A stretch of 64,000 bases of DNA from Pseudooceanicola spongiae (GCF_014899185.1 NZ_CP045201.1:3015501-3079500), one strand, 5' to 3'. Positions 55,527 through 64,000 are shown, numbered from the stretch's first letter. Notes: generated by a model from the sequence alone, not told the origin. Translations and numbers: made by a program.

Positions 55527-56111
55527 ATGCCGGACAAGCTTTCCATCATCGTCGTTGAACCAGACCGGGATCGCGCCCTGCTGATCGTCGACAGCCTGCG
55601 TGGTGCCGGCGACTACGACATCCACGTCATCTCCGAGGTCACCGGCCTCGCCCGTTCGATCCGCGCCCATAATCCCGACATGGTTCTGGTCGACATCGCC
55701 AACCCCTCTCGTGACACGATAGAGGAGCTGGCGCTGGCCTCCGGCCCCCTCGACCGTCCCGTCGCCATGTTCGTCGATCAGTCCGACGTCGGCCTGACCC
55801 GCACCGCGATCGAGGCAGGCGTGTCCGCCTATGTCGTCGATGGCCTCAAGGCCGACCGGGTCAAGCCGATCCTCGACGCCGCCGTCGCCCGTTTCAACAT
55901 GTTCCAGCGGATGCGCACTGAACTCGCCGCCACCAAGAAGGCGTTGGAGGAACGCAAGGTCATCGACCGCGCCAAGGGCGTGCTGATGAAGGCCCGCAGC
56001 GTCAACGAGGACGAAGCCTATGCCCTGTTGCGCAAAGCCGCGATGGACCAAGGCCGCCGCGTCGCCGATGTGGCGCAGGCGCTGGTGAGCACCGCAGGAC
56101 TGCTGGGATGA
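55527..56111 (+). CDS. nasT: NasT, ANTAR antiterminator regulator
   Basis: NasT is an RNA-binding antiterminator that lets nitrate assimilation genes be transcribed; NasS holds it back when nitrate is absent. The 194-residue product has an N-terminal receiver-like domain (Asp56 in MVLVDIANPS) and a C-terminal ANTAR domain (about 125-190), with ERKVIDRAKGVLMKARSVNEDEAYALLRKAAM. The ATG lies at 55527. It overlaps nasS by 4 bp. The likely RNA target is at 57403-57466. Confidence 0.95.
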   Translation: MPDKLSIIVVEPDRDRALLIVDSLRGAGDYDIHVISEVTGLARSIRAHNPDMVLVDIANPSRDTIEELALASGPLDRPVAMFVDQSDVGLTRTAIEAGVSAYVVDGLKADRVKPILDAAVARFNMFQRMRTELAATKKALEERKVIDRAKGVLMKARSVNEDEAYALLRKAAMDQGRRVADVAQALVSTAGLLG

Positions 56112-57289
56112 AGGGCGAAACGCTGTCCGTGGGGTACATCGGGCTGACCGATGCCGCCCCGCTGATCGTCGCGCAAGAGATGGGCTTTGCGTCCGAAGAA
56201 GGCCTCGACTTCGACCTCAACAAGGCGCCCTCCTGGTCGTCGCTGCGTGACATGCTGGTGTTTGGCCGGGTCGAGGCGGCGCATATGCTCTCTCCCGTGC
56301 CGGTCGCCTCGGCGCTTGGCCTCGGGGGCAGCGGCGGGCCGATCTCGGCCGTGTCGGTGCTGTCGGTCAACGGCAATGTCATCGGCGTCAGCAACGATCT
56401 GGCGCAGCGGCTGCGCGACGTCGGCCACGACTTCGCCTTCAACGACGCCCGCAGCGCCGGCCTCGCCTTGATCGCCGCCAAGAACCCCGACAAACCCCTG
56501 CGCATCGGCGTCCCCTTCCCCTTCTCGATGCACGCCGAACTTCTGTACTACTGGCTGTCGGCTGTCGGCCTGCCCGCGCCGCAGGGCCTGCTGATCCGCA
56601 CCATCCCCCCGGCGCTGATGGCCCAGGCCATGGCCGCGGGCGAGATTGACGCCTTCTGTGTCGGCGAACCCTGGGGCTCCATCACGGTCGAGAACGCGGC
56701 CGGAGAGCTGCTGCTGCCGACCCGCGCGATCTGGGCCTTCGCCCCGGAAAAGGTGCTGGCCGTGCGCACCGACTGGGCCGACGCCCAAAGCGATCTGCTG
56801 GGCCGCCTGATCCGGGCGGTCTGGCGCGCCGGGCGCTGGCTCTCCGATCCCGCCTCCAAGACTCTTACCGCCGAGATCCTGTCGGCCTCCACCTACCTCG
56901 ACCTGCCGTCCGAGGTGCTGGACCGTGCTCTGTCGGGCCGCCTCATCATCAATCCGCGTGGCGATATGCGCGACGTGCCGGGCTTTGTCGGCTTCCACAA
57001 GGGCACCGCTACCTTCCCCTGGCGCAGTCAGGCGGAATGGATCGCCCGGCAGCTCGCCGCCCGCACCGGGCTGGATCGTGACGAGGCCATGCGCGCCGGT
57101 CGCGCCGCCTTCCGCACCGATCTGCACCGCGCCGCCCTCGCCGGATCCGAGGCCGACCTGCCGGGCGCCTCGATGAAGATTGAAGGCTCGATTCGCACTG
57201 AGACCTCCATCGCCTCCGCCGCCGGGCACCTGTCGCTTCTGCCCGACACCTTCTTCGATGGCCGCGTTTTTGAGCCGTCCGCCGACTGA
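56108..57289 (+). CDS. nasS: NasS, nitrate-sensing NasT inhibitor
   Basis: NasS is a nitrate- and nitrite-binding relative of NrtA that stays in the cytoplasm and releases NasT when ligand binds. The 393-residue product has the NrtA-like binding-protein fold: VGYIGLTDAAPLIVAQEMGF near the N-terminus, then IDAFCVGEPWGSITVENAAG and LPDTFFDGRVFEPSAD at the end. The missing signal peptide is the deciding difference from NrtA at 57563. It overlaps nasT by 4 bp. Confidence 0.93.
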   Translation: MKGETLSVGYIGLTDAAPLIVAQEMGFASEEGLDFDLNKAPSWSSLRDMLVFGRVEAAHMLSPVPVASALGLGGSGGPISAVSVLSVNGNVIGVSNDLAQRLRDVGHDFAFNDARSAGLALIAAKNPDKPLRIGVPFPFSMHAELLYYWLSAVGLPAPQGLLIRTIPPALMAQAMAAGEIDAFCVGEPWGSITVENAAGELLLPTRAIWAFAPEKVLAVRTDWADAQSDLLGRLIRAVWRAGRWLSDPASKTLTAEILSASTYLDLPSEVLDRALSGRLIINPRGDMRDVPGFVGFHKGTATFPWRSQAEWIARQLAARTGLDRDEAMRAGRAAFRTDLHRAALAGSEADLPGASMKIEGSIRTETSIASAAGHLSLLPDTFFDGRVFEPSAD

Positions 57290-57307
57290 CGCCCAAAAAT
57301 TTCGCGC

Positions 57308-57346
57308 AAATCTGCCCGATACCGTGCATCTGCAGAAATCTGCCCG
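57308..57346 (+). repeat. Direct repeat in the nrtA leader region
   Basis: AAATCTGCCCG occurs at 57308-57318 and 57336-57346, 28 bp apart start to start. It lies upstream of the ANTAR element, where the leader transcript should begin, so it could be an activator site. There is no matched sigma-54 pair at the right spacing. Confidence 0.4.
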
Positions 57347-57402
57347 GCACGCTCATCTTCTCTTTGCTTTTGCGCCCCGCCTCAGCTTTACGTTGATCTG
57401 CA

Positions 57403-57466
57403 GGTAGGCAATGGCGCCCACCGACAGAATTTTCCCACCACTGGGTACGACTGAGCAAAGCCGCTC
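57403..57466 (+). ncRNA. ANTAR-type double-hexaloop leader RNA for NasT
   Basis: Two stems carry hexaloops with A at position 1 and G at position 4, the ANTAR signature. P1 is GGTAGGC-AATGGC-GCCCACC (57403-57422, one mismatch). P2 is GAGC-AAAGCC-GCTC (57453-57466). A 30-nt linker separates them. P2 shares bases 57457-57466 with the terminator stem that follows, so binding by NasT would prevent termination. It sits 97 bp before nrtA. Confidence 0.8.
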
Positions 57467-57512
57467 GACTCTCTGATGCACAGGCATCGGGGCATGTCGA
57501 TGTGGCTTTTTT
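57457..57512 (+). terminator. Attenuator terminator controlled by NasT
   Basis: The stem pairs AAAGCC (57457-57462) with GGCTTT (57504-57509). CGAC pairs with GTCG (57466-57469 with 57496-57499), and the inner GATGC-GCATC arm (57475-57479 with 57484-57488) completes it. Six T residues follow. The 5' arm overlaps P2 of the ANTAR element, so the two structures exclude each other. Confidence 0.78.
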
Positions 57513-57562
57513 CGTGTTTGCCTGGGCGGTTCTGAACCCCGGGCCATAAACGGGGTAACCTT

Positions 57563-58930
57563 ATGAAGACCTTCCTCCTCTCTCTCGCCGCGACCACCGC
57601 GCTTGTCGCGCCTGCCCATGCCGAAATGCTGGCCCTCGAAAAGGACGTCCTCACCTTCGGCTTCATCAAGCTGACCGACATGGCCCCCCTCGCCGTGGCC
57701 TATGAACAGGGCTTTTTCGACGACGAGGGCCTGTTCGTGACGCTTGAGGCGCAGGCCAACTGGAAGGTCCTGCTCGACGGCGTCATCGGCGGCCAGCTCG
57801 ACGGCGCGCATATGCTGGCCGGTCAGCCCCTCGCCGCGACCATCGGCTACGGCACCGAGGCGCATATCGTCACCCCCTTCTCGATGGACCTGAACGGCAA
57901 CGGCATCACCGTCAGCAACGAGGTCTGGGACATCATGAAACCCCAGCTTGAGACGGGCGCGGATGGCAAGGTCATGCACCCGATCTCCTCCTCCACCCTG
58001 AAACCCGTGATCCAGAAGTTCGCGGCCGAGGGCAAACCCTTCAACATGGGCATGGTCTTTCCGGTCTCGACCCACAACTATGAGCTGCGCTACTGGCTTG
58101 CCGCCGGCGGCATCGAGCCGGGCTATTACAGCCCCGAAAACGTCTCCGGTCAGATCAACGCCCAAGCCTATCTCTCCGTCACCCCGCCGCCGCAAATGCC
58201 CGCCACGCTCGAGGCGGGCACCATCTCCGGCTATGCCGTGGGCGAGCCGTGGAACCAGCAGGCGGTGATCAAGGGCATCGGCGTGCCGGTCATCACCGAT
58301 TACGAGATCTGGAAGAACAACCCCGAGAAGGTCTTCGGCATGTCCGCCGAGTTCACCGAGGCCAACCCCAACACCACCCTCGCCGTGACCAAGGCGCTGA
58401 TCCGCGCCGCCATCTGGCTGGACGAGAACGACAACGCCAACCGCGAAGCCGCCGTCGAGATCCTGTCGCGCCCTGAATATGTCGGCGCCGACCCGGAGGT
58501 GATTGCCAACTCGATGACCGGCACCTTCGAATATGAAAAGGGCGACACCCGCGACGTCCCCGACTTCAACGTCTTCTTCCGCTACAACGCCACCTACCCC
58601 TTCTACTCCGACGCGGTCTGGTACCTGACCCAGATGCGCCGCTGGGGCCAGATCGCCGAGGCCAAGCCCGACAGCTGGTATGACGAGGTCGCCCGCTCCG
58701 TCTACAAACCCGAGATCTATCTGAAGGCTGCGCGCATGCTGGTCGACGAGGGCCTCGCGGACTCGGCGGACTTCCCTTGGGACAGCGATGGCTACAAGGC
58801 CGCGACCCCCGGCGCGGATGTGATCGACGGCATTGGCTACGACGGCAAGACCCCGAACGCCTACCTCGAGTCCCTGCCCATCGGCCTCAAGGGCGATCAG
58901 AAAGTCGTCGGAAACGAGATCCAGGGCTGA
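57563..58930 (+). CDS. nrtA: NrtA, nitrate ABC transporter substrate-binding protein
   Basis: NrtA captures nitrate or nitrite in the periplasm for the Nrt importer. The 455-residue product has a Sec signal peptide (1-20, ending PAHA). Binding-fold segments [22 protein letters not shown] and [20 protein letters not shown] follow, and then [20 protein letters not shown]. It is longer than NasS because of the leader and an extended C-terminus. GGGGTAAC precedes the ATG. It is the first structural gene after the leader. Confidence 0.95.
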   Translation: MKTFLLSLAATTALVAPAHAEMLALEKDVLTFGFIKLTDMAPLAVAYEQGFFDDEGLFVTLEAQANWKVLLDGVIGGQLDGAHMLAGQPLAATIGYGTEAHIVTPFSMDLNGNGITVSNEVWDIMKPQLETGADGKVMHPISSSTLKPVIQKFAAEGKPFNMGMVFPVSTHNYELRYWLAAGGIEPGYYSPENVSGQINAQAYLSVTPPPQMPATLEAGTISGYAVGEPWNQQAVIKGIGVPVITDYEIWKNNPEKVFGMSAEFTEANPNTTLAVTKALIRAAIWLDENDNANREAAVEILSRPEYVGADPEVIANSMTGTFEYEKGDTRDVPDFNVFFRYNATYPFYSDAVWYLTQMRRWGQIAEAKPDSWYDEVARSVYKPEIYLKAARMLVDEGLADSADFPWDSDGYKAATPGADVIDGIGYDGKTPNAYLESLPIGLKGDQKVVGNEIQG

Positions 58931-58993
58931 TCCGACACACCGGCTCGCCTCGCCACTCGCACGCCCAAAACACGGGACGGCGGGCGGGGCGAT

Positions 58994-59009
58994 GCTCGTC
59001 AGAGCGAGC
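58994..59009 (+). other. Hairpin after nrtA
   Basis: A 5-bp stem (GCTCG-loop-CGAGC, 6-base loop) lies 64 bp after the nrtA stop without a T-run. Such hairpins often protect the upstream binding-protein mRNA in ABC operons, leaving the permease less expressed; this is inference. Confidence 0.4.
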
Positions 59010-59037
59010 GCCGAACACCGTCCACCCCCCGAAAAAC

Positions 59038-59081
59038 GCACCGTTCAAATACCGTTCAGATACCGACCAGATACCGACGTG
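59038..59081 (+). repeat. Four phased 11-bp repeats upstream of nrtB
   Basis: Units begin at 59038, 59049, 59060 and 59071, 11 bp apart: GCACCGTT, ATACCGTT, ATACCGAC and ATACCGAC, each followed by three variable bases. The last ends 31 bp before the nrtB ATG. The layout, including the GCACCGTY first unit, matches 34958-35001. It lies in the 181-bp gap between nrtA and nrtB, which has no gene. Confidence 0.8.
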
Positions 59082-59111
59082 CTTTTCGCCGTCAGATCAG
59101 AGAGTTGACCG

Positions 59112-60194
59112 ATGACAACAGTCGATCCCGATTTTGCCCGTGCTCAGGCCAAAGCGGCCCGCCGCGCCAGCCTTTTCACCCGCATCAACACCGCCGACAA
59201 ATGGCTCAACGTCCTCGGCCTCGCTTGGATCACGCCGATCCTCAAGGCGCTGGCGGGTGACAATCCCCGTGCCCAGCTGGGGGATATCTGGCGCCTGCTG
59301 CTGGTGCCGCTGCTCGCCATCGCCGTCTTCCTGTCGCTCTGGGGCTACCTCGCCCCCAAGGTACAAACCTCGCTCGGAGCCATCCCCGGCCCTGCCGCCG
59401 TCTGGCAAGAGGCCCTCGTGCTGAACCACGACGCGATGCTCAAAGCGGAAAAAAAGGCGGATTTTCAAGACCGTATCGACAAGCGCAACGCCCGCCTGAT
59501 CGAACAGGGCAAGGCCGATCAGGTCAAGGACATCCCCTATACCGGCGCGCCGAGCTATTACGAACAGATCTGGACCTCGATCAAGACGGTGTTCTTCGGC
59601 TTCCTCGTCGCCTCCGCCATCGCCATCCCGCTCGGCATCGCCGCGGGCCTCTCTGTCACCGCCAACGCCGCCCTCAACCCGTTGATTCAAATCTTCAAAC
59701 CGGTCTCGCCACTGGCCTGGCTGCCGATCGTCACCATGGTCGTTTCCGCCGTCTACGCCACCAACGACGGCATGTTCTCCAAATCCTTCCTCGTCTCGGC
59801 GATCACCGTCACGCTCTGCTCGCTCTGGCCGACGCTGATCAACACCTCCCTCGGCGTCGCCTCCATAGACAAGGACCTGATCTCGGTCTCCAGAGTGTTG
59901 AAAATGAACACTTATACCAAGATCACCAAGCTGGTCCTGCCCTCCGCCCTGCCGCTGATCTTCACCGGATTGCGCCTGTCGCTCGGCGTCGGCTGGATGG
60001 TCCTGATCGCGGCCGAGATGCTGGCCCAGAACCCGGGCCTTGGCAAATTCGTCTGGGACGAGTTCCAGAACGGCTCCTCCTCCTCGCTCGCGCGGATCAT
60101 GGTCGCGGTCTTCACCATCGGCATCATCGGCTTCCTGCTGGACCGGGTCATGTACGCCCTCCAGTCCCTCTTCACCTTCTCGAACAATAGGTAA
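59112..60194 (+). CDS. nrtB: NrtB, nitrate ABC transporter permease
   Basis: NrtB is the membrane channel of the nitrate importer. The 360-residue product has about six TM segments: one near 60-82, then five across about 160-350. The EAA-type loop that contacts the ATPase reads LISVSRVLKMNTYTKITKLVLP near residue 258. A hydrophilic loop (about 115-150) separates the first TM from the rest. It lies upstream of the fused ATPase by 5 bp. Confidence 0.94.
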   Translation: MTTVDPDFARAQAKAARRASLFTRINTADKWLNVLGLAWITPILKALAGDNPRAQLGDIWRLLLVPLLAIAVFLSLWGYLAPKVQTSLGAIPGPAAVWQEALVLNHDAMLKAEKKADFQDRIDKRNARLIEQGKADQVKDIPYTGAPSYYEQIWTSIKTVFFGFLVASAIAIPLGIAAGLSVTANAALNPLIQIFKPVSPLAWLPIVTMVVSAVYATNDGMFSKSFLVSAITVTLCSLWPTLINTSLGVASIDKDLISVSRVLKMNTYTKITKLVLPSALPLIFTGLRLSLGVGWMVLIAAEMLAQNPGLGKFVWDEFQNGSSSSLARIMVAVFTIGIIGFLLDRVMYALQSLFTFSNNR

Positions 60195-60199
60195 GCAGC

Positions 60200-61888
60200 A
60201 TGGCAATCCTGAGTTTTGATAACGTAAACAAGGGCTTCGGCACCGGCCTTTCCCGTGCCGAGGTGCTGCGCGGCATCTCGCTGGATGTGCAAGAGGGCGA
60301 GTTCGTCGCCATCCTCGGATTCTCCGGTTCGGGCAAATCCACCCTGATGAACCTGATCGCGGGGCTGGAGTTTCCCGACAGCGGCACCGTCACCTTCAAG
60401 GGCGCGCCGATCACCGGCCCCGGCCCCGAGCGCGGTCTGGTGTTTCAGAGCTATTCGCTGATGCCTTGGCTGACCGTGATGGGCAACGTCATGCTGGCCA
60501 TCGACGCCGCCAACCCGCGCCTGTCGAAGAAAGAGAAACAGAAAAAAGCGTTGCATTACATTGCGATGGTCGGTCTCTCCCACGCCGCCACGCGTCGCCC
60601 TGCGGAACTGTCGGGTGGCATGCGCCAGCGCGTCTCGGTCGCCCGCGCTCTGGCGCTGAACCCCGAAATGCTGCTGCTGGATGAACCCCTCTCGGCCCTC
60701 GATGCCCTGACCCGCGCCAACCTCGCCGACGAGATCCTCGAGATCTGGGAGCGTGACCGCAAGACCTGCATCCTGATCACCAATGACGTGGACGAGGCGA
60801 TCCTGCTGGCCGACCGCATCGTGCCGCTGAACCCCGACGGCACCCTGGGCGAGGCGATTCCCGTCACCCTGCCGCGTCCTCGCGACCGCAGCGAAATGAA
60901 CCATGACGAGGGCTTCAAGGCCCTGCGCGCCCGCGTCACCACCTACCTCATGGACGTTGGCATCCAGTCCAGGATTGAGGGCTCCCGCAGCCTGCCCAAC
61001 GTCCAGCCGATCCACAGCCTGCCCGCCGCCGTAAAGGATGCGCAAAAAGGCATGATCGACCAGAAATTTCTGTCTTATGAGCAGCTTCATAAGATTTACC
61101 CGACACCCAAAGGCCCCCTCACCGTGGTCGAGGATTTCAATCTCAAGCTCAACCGCGGCGAATTCGTCTCGCTCATCGGGCACTCGGGCTGCGGCAAATC
61201 CACCGTTCTGACGATGACAGCTGGCCTCAATGCGATTTCGAAAGGCGTAATCAAGCTGGACGGCTATGACGTGAAGGGCGCCGACCCGGAACGCGCCGTC
61301 GTCTTCCAGTCGCCGAACCTGTTCCCTTGGCTGACCGCGCGTGAAAACGTCGCCATCGGCGTCGACAAGGTCTACCCCAAGGCCAGCCGGGCTGAGCGTC
61401 AGGACGTCATCGAATACTACCTCGAACGCGTCGGCATGGCCGACTCGATGGACCGGCTGGCGGACTCGATGTCCAACGGCATGAAGCAGCGCGTCGGCAT
61501 CGCCCGCGCCTTTGCCCTCAGCCCGAAACTGCTGCTGCTGGATGAACCCTTCGGCATGCTCGACAGCCTCACCCGGTGGGAGCTGCAGGAGGTCCTGATG
61601 GAGGTCTGGAGCCGCACCAAGGTCACCGCCGTCTGCGTCACCCATGACGTCGACGAGGCGATCCTGCTGGCCGACCGCGTCGTCATGATGACCAACGGCC
61701 CGCAGGCCACCATCGGCAAGATCACCGAGGTCAAGCTGCCCCGCCCGCGCACCCGCAAGGCGCTGCTGGAGCACCCCGATTACTACCTCTACCGCGAGCA
61801 GGTGCTGAGCTTTCTCGAAGAATACGAGCATGGCGCGACAGGCAAATCCGCCGCCAAGGATGACACCGCAAAGCAGGAGGCCGCGTGA
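60200..61888 (+). CDS. Fused two-domain nitrate transporter ATPase (NrtCD type)
   Basis: This 562-residue protein fuses two ABC ATPase domains, replacing separate NrtC and NrtD. Domain 1 (about 1-235) has Walker A GFSGSGKST and signature LSGGMRQ (about 137), but Asn195 replaces the switch His in ITNDVDEA. Domain 2 (about 285-545) has Walker A GHSGCGKST (about 327) and His482 in VTHDVDEA, but a reduced signature SNGMKQR (about 425). Only one of the two shared ATP sites therefore has full consensus elements. The stop overlaps the GAF gene start. Confidence 0.93.
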   Translation: MAILSFDNVNKGFGTGLSRAEVLRGISLDVQEGEFVAILGFSGSGKSTLMNLIAGLEFPDSGTVTFKGAPITGPGPERGLVFQSYSLMPWLTVMGNVMLAIDAANPRLSKKEKQKKALHYIAMVGLSHAATRRPAELSGGMRQRVSVARALALNPEMLLLDEPLSALDALTRANLADEILEIWERDRKTCILITNDVDEAILLADRIVPLNPDGTLGEAIPVTLPRPRDRSEMNHDEGFKALRARVTTYLMDVGIQSRIEGSRSLPNVQPIHSLPAAVKDAQKGMIDQKFLSYEQLHKIYPTPKGPLTVVEDFNLKLNRGEFVSLIGHSGCGKSTVLTMTAGLNAISKGVIKLDGYDVKGADPERAVVFQSPNLFPWLTARENVAIGVDKVYPKASRAERQDVIEYYLERVGMADSMDRLADSMSNGMKQRVGIARAFALSPKLLLLDEPFGMLDSLTRWELQEVLMEVWSRTKVTAVCVTHDVDEAILLADRVVMMTNGPQATIGKITEVKLPRPRTRKALLEHPDYYLYREQVLSFLEEYEHGATGKSAAKDDTAKQEAA

Positions 61889-62829
61889 TGGACGCCGCAC
61901 TCGATCTTCCCGTCAAGACCTTCATAGAAGTCGCCGAAATCTGGATACCCGAGGGCGACCGGCTGGTGCTGGCCGAGGGGCACTATGGCGCGCTCGACAG
62001 CTTTGCCGACGCCTCGCGCCACGCCAGTTTCGCCCGTGGCGAGGGCCTGCCCGGCAAGGCCTGGGCCGAGGAACGCCCCGTCGTGCTGAAGGCCTTCGAC
62101 GGCTCCTACTTCCAGCGCACCGAGGCTGCGCAGGAGGCTGGGCTGACCGCCGCCGTCGCCGTGCCCGTCTTCAGCGGCAAAACCCTGAAGGCCGTTCTGG
62201 TCGTGCTCTGCGCCAATGATAATGTCCGTACCGGCGCCATCGAGGTCTGGAAGGAAAACGACGGCGTATTGATGCTGGACGATGGCTACTACGGAGCCGC
62301 GCGGCATTTCGAGTGGGTCTCTCAGCACACGCATTTCCCGCGTGGGCAGGGCCTGCCCGGCGGCGTCTGGGCCTCGCAAACGCCGATGCTGATGCGCGAC
62401 CTTGGCTCGGGCTACCGCTTCATCCGCGCCGACAGTGCGGGCAAGGCGGGGCTGACGACCGGCCTCGGCCTGCCGATCCCGGTGCCCGGTGGCGCGACCT
62501 ACGTTCTGGCCCTGCTCTCGGCCCTCGGCACCCCTATCGCCCGCCGGTTCGAGCTGTGGGATGCCCGCGCCGCCCGCGTCGGCAAGGCCGAGAAATCGGC
62601 GGTGCTGGCGGATGGCATCTGCGCCCGCGAGGGCGCGCTCTGGGTCGGTGAGACAGAGGAGCCGCGCCGCGTCGCCGCCTGGCAGGGGGTGATCGGCCGT
62701 GTCCTCGCCACCGGTCTGCCGGCGGTCGAGAGCGGCACTTCCGCGCTGACCCACGGCTATGACACCCTCGTCGCGCTGCCGATCCATCTGGACGGTGAAG
62801 TCGCCCATATCGTCGCCTGGTATTGCTGA
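61888..62829 (+). CDS. Triple GAF-repeat protein of the nitrate operon
   Basis: This 313-residue cytoplasmic protein consists of three related units, at about 1-105, 110-215 and 217-313. The first two share HxxFxRGxGLPGxxW; the third is degenerate (AAWQGVIGRVLATGLP). These look like GAF domains, which often bind small ligands. No output domain is seen. AGGAGG lies 7 bp before the ATG at 61888. Location between the transporter and nirB suggests a nitrate-, nitrite- or NAD-linked role, perhaps adjusting the enzymes; this is inference. Confidence 0.82.
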   Translation: MDAALDLPVKTFIEVAEIWIPEGDRLVLAEGHYGALDSFADASRHASFARGEGLPGKAWAEERPVVLKAFDGSYFQRTEAAQEAGLTAAVAVPVFSGKTLKAVLVVLCANDNVRTGAIEVWKENDGVLMLDDGYYGAARHFEWVSQHTHFPRGQGLPGGVWASQTPMLMRDLGSGYRFIRADSAGKAGLTTGLGLPIPVPGGATYVLALLSALGTPIARRFELWDARAARVGKAEKSAVLADGICAREGALWVGETEEPRRVAAWQGVIGRVLATGLPAVESGTSALTHGYDTLVALPIHLDGEVAHIVAWYC

Positions 62830-62844
62830 AAGGACACCAAGAAC

Positions 62845-64000
62845 ATGCAGAAACTGGTCATAATCGGTGCAGGCATGGCCTCTGGCCGTGTGCTTGAGCA
62901 CCTGCGCGACACCGCGCCCGACACTTTCGAGATCACGCTTTTCAACGCCGAGCCGCGCGGCAACTACAACCGCATCATGCTCTCGCCCGTGCTGTCGGGC
63001 GAAAAGACCTACGACGAGATCGTCACCCATGACGATGCCTGGTACGCCGACAACAAGGTGACCTGCCGCTTTGGCGAAAAGGTTATCGCGGTGGACCGCG
63101 CGCGCCGCGTCGTCATCGGTGAAAATGGCGAGGTGCCCTATGACAAGCTGATCTTCGGCACCGGCTCCTCGCCCTTCATCATCCCGCTGCCCGGGCACGA
63201 CAAGCAAGGCGTCGTTGCCTACCGCGATCTGGAAGACACCACCGCGATGATGCAGGCCGCAGGCAAGCCGAACGCCCGCGCTGTCGTCATCGGCGGCGGC
63301 CTACTGGGGCTTGAGGCCGCCGCCGGTCTGCGTCTGCGCGGCATGGAGGTGACGGTGTTGCATATCTCGACCCACCTGATGGAGCGTCAGCTGGACGAGG
63401 CCGCCGGATACCTGCTGCGCCGCGATCTGGAAAAGCGCGGCATCAACGTGATCCTGCAGGCCTCGACACAAGAGATCGTCGGCGGCGCTGCGGCTGAGGC
63501 CGTGCACCTCGCCGATGGCACCGTGCTGCCCTGCGATATCGTCGTCATGGCCGTCGGCATCCGCCCCGCCGTGCAGCTGGCGCGTGACTGCGGCCTGACC
63601 TGCGGGCGCGCGATCGAGGTCGATGCCCAGATGCAAACCTCCGACCCCGATATCTATGCGGTCGGCGAATGCGTTGAATTCAATGGTAATCTCTTCGGCC
63701 TCGTCGCGCCGCTCTATGATCAGGCCAAGGTGCTGGCGAAAACCCTGCTGGGCGAGGAAGATGCCTTCAAGCTGCGCGAGCTGTCGACCAAGCTGAAGGT
63801 CACCGGCTGCGATCTGTTTTCCGCCGGGGATTTTGCAGGCGGCGACGGGCGCGAGGATATCGTTTTCCGCGACCCCGGGCGCGGCGTCTACAAGCGGTTG
63901 GTGATCGAGGATGACCAGCTGATCGGTGCTGTCATGTACGGCGACACCGCCGACGCCAACTGGTTCTTCGGGCTGATCAAGGACGGCACCGATATCTCGG
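62845..64000 (+). CDS. nirB: NirB, NADH-dependent nitrite reductase large subunit (5' part)
   Basis: Assimilatory NirB reduces nitrite to ammonium using NADH. The first 385 residues are visible and run off the right edge. An FAD fold (LVIIGAGMASGRVLEHL) is followed by LIFGTGSSPFIIPLPG and an NAD fold (VVIGGGLLGLEAAAGLRLRG). DIYAVGECVEFNG is the second FAD contact, and the linker toward the siroheme part starts. AAAGGAC lies 10 bp before the ATG, 16 bp after the GAF gene. The heme and Fe-S domains lie outside the window. Confidence 0.92.
   Translation, partial: MQKLVIIGAGMASGRVLEHLRDTAPDTFEITLFNAEPRGNYNRIMLSPVLSGEKTYDEIVTHDDAWYADNKVTCRFGEKVIAVDRARRVVIGENGEVPYDKLIFGTGSSPFIIPLPGHDKQGVVAYRDLEDTTAMMQAAGKPNARAVVIGGGLLGLEAAAGLRLRGMEVTVLHISTHLMERQLDEAAGYLLRRDLEKRGINVILQASTQEIVGGAAAEAVHLADGTVLPCDIVVMAVGIRPAVQLARDCGLTCGRAIEVDAQMQTSDPDIYAVGECVEFNGNLFGLVAPLYDQAKVLAKTLLGEEDAFKLRELSTKLKVTGCDLFSAGDFAGGDGREDIVFRDPGRGVYKRLVIEDDQLIGAVMYGDTADANWFFGLIKDGTDIS

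Noticed and set aside
54312..56051. Extended pirin frame upstream of 55301
   Set aside because: It runs antisense through nasT, and the ATG at 55301 has a strong ribosome site and the family N-terminus.
57346..57367. Possible sigma-54 promoter (GGCAC near 57346, TTTGC near 57363)
   Set aside because: The GG and GC pairs are 18 bases apart, not the 10 required, so it does not fit a -24/-12 promoter.

Overview
The window is a GC-rich alphaproteobacterial chromosome segment. The best fit is the Rhodobacteraceae (Roseobacter/Rhodobacter group). Evidence: flaF and flbT beside a single flagellin, a fliF-fliH-fliN-fliP operon lacking fliG and fliM, the ubiB-ubiE/mutM block, an rpsT-dnaA-dnaN-recF-gyrB block, and NasT/NasS control of nitrate assimilation. 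The family is inferred from gene content and style, not from a search.

About 0.2-25.1 kb is a flagellar cluster in several divergent operons. fliF-fliH-fliN-fliP runs left. fliL, two small membrane proteins (one MotE-like), motA, a 760-residue exported protein, flhA, fliR, flhB and a small helical protein run right. A leftward operon follows: flgB, flgC, fliE, fliQ, flgF, flgG, flgA, flgH and a second FliL-like protein. Then come fliI (right), flagellin-flaF-flbT (left), flgJ/flgN-like genes (left), and fliK and flgD (right). The motor switch proteins FliG and FliM, MotB, the hook and the hook-associated proteins are not in the window.

About 25-41.3 kb is housekeeping: a phosphotransferase, ubiB/ubiE, mutM, an enoyl-CoA hydratase, a DadA-type oxidoreductase, rpsT, dnaA, a transglutaminase-like gene, dnaN, recF, a VOC protein, a LysE exporter and gyrB. 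No cluster of consensus DnaA boxes was seen.

About 41.3-55.3 kb is accessory. A two-component cassette (HisKA_2 kinase, PAS/HisKA kinase, FixJ-type regulator, lone receiver) sits between two paralogous alpha/beta hydrolases. The second hydrolase heads a leftward run of hydrolase, XapX protein, amidohydrolase, secreted VOC protein, DoxX, YoaK-like and MFS genes; pirin lies upstream. A shared 15-bp motif, ATCATACNNAGGTTT, lies before the kinase operon, the lone receiver and both hydrolases. This suggests a self-contained, apparently undescribed regulon.

About 55.5-64 kb is the nitrate assimilation operon: nasT, nasS, a leader with a double-hexaloop ANTAR RNA overlapping a terminator, nrtA, nrtB, a fused two-domain ATPase, a triple-GAF protein and the start of nirB. 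An 11-bp phased repeat (ATACCGACNNN, four units) occurs both downstream of nrtA and upstream of dnaN.
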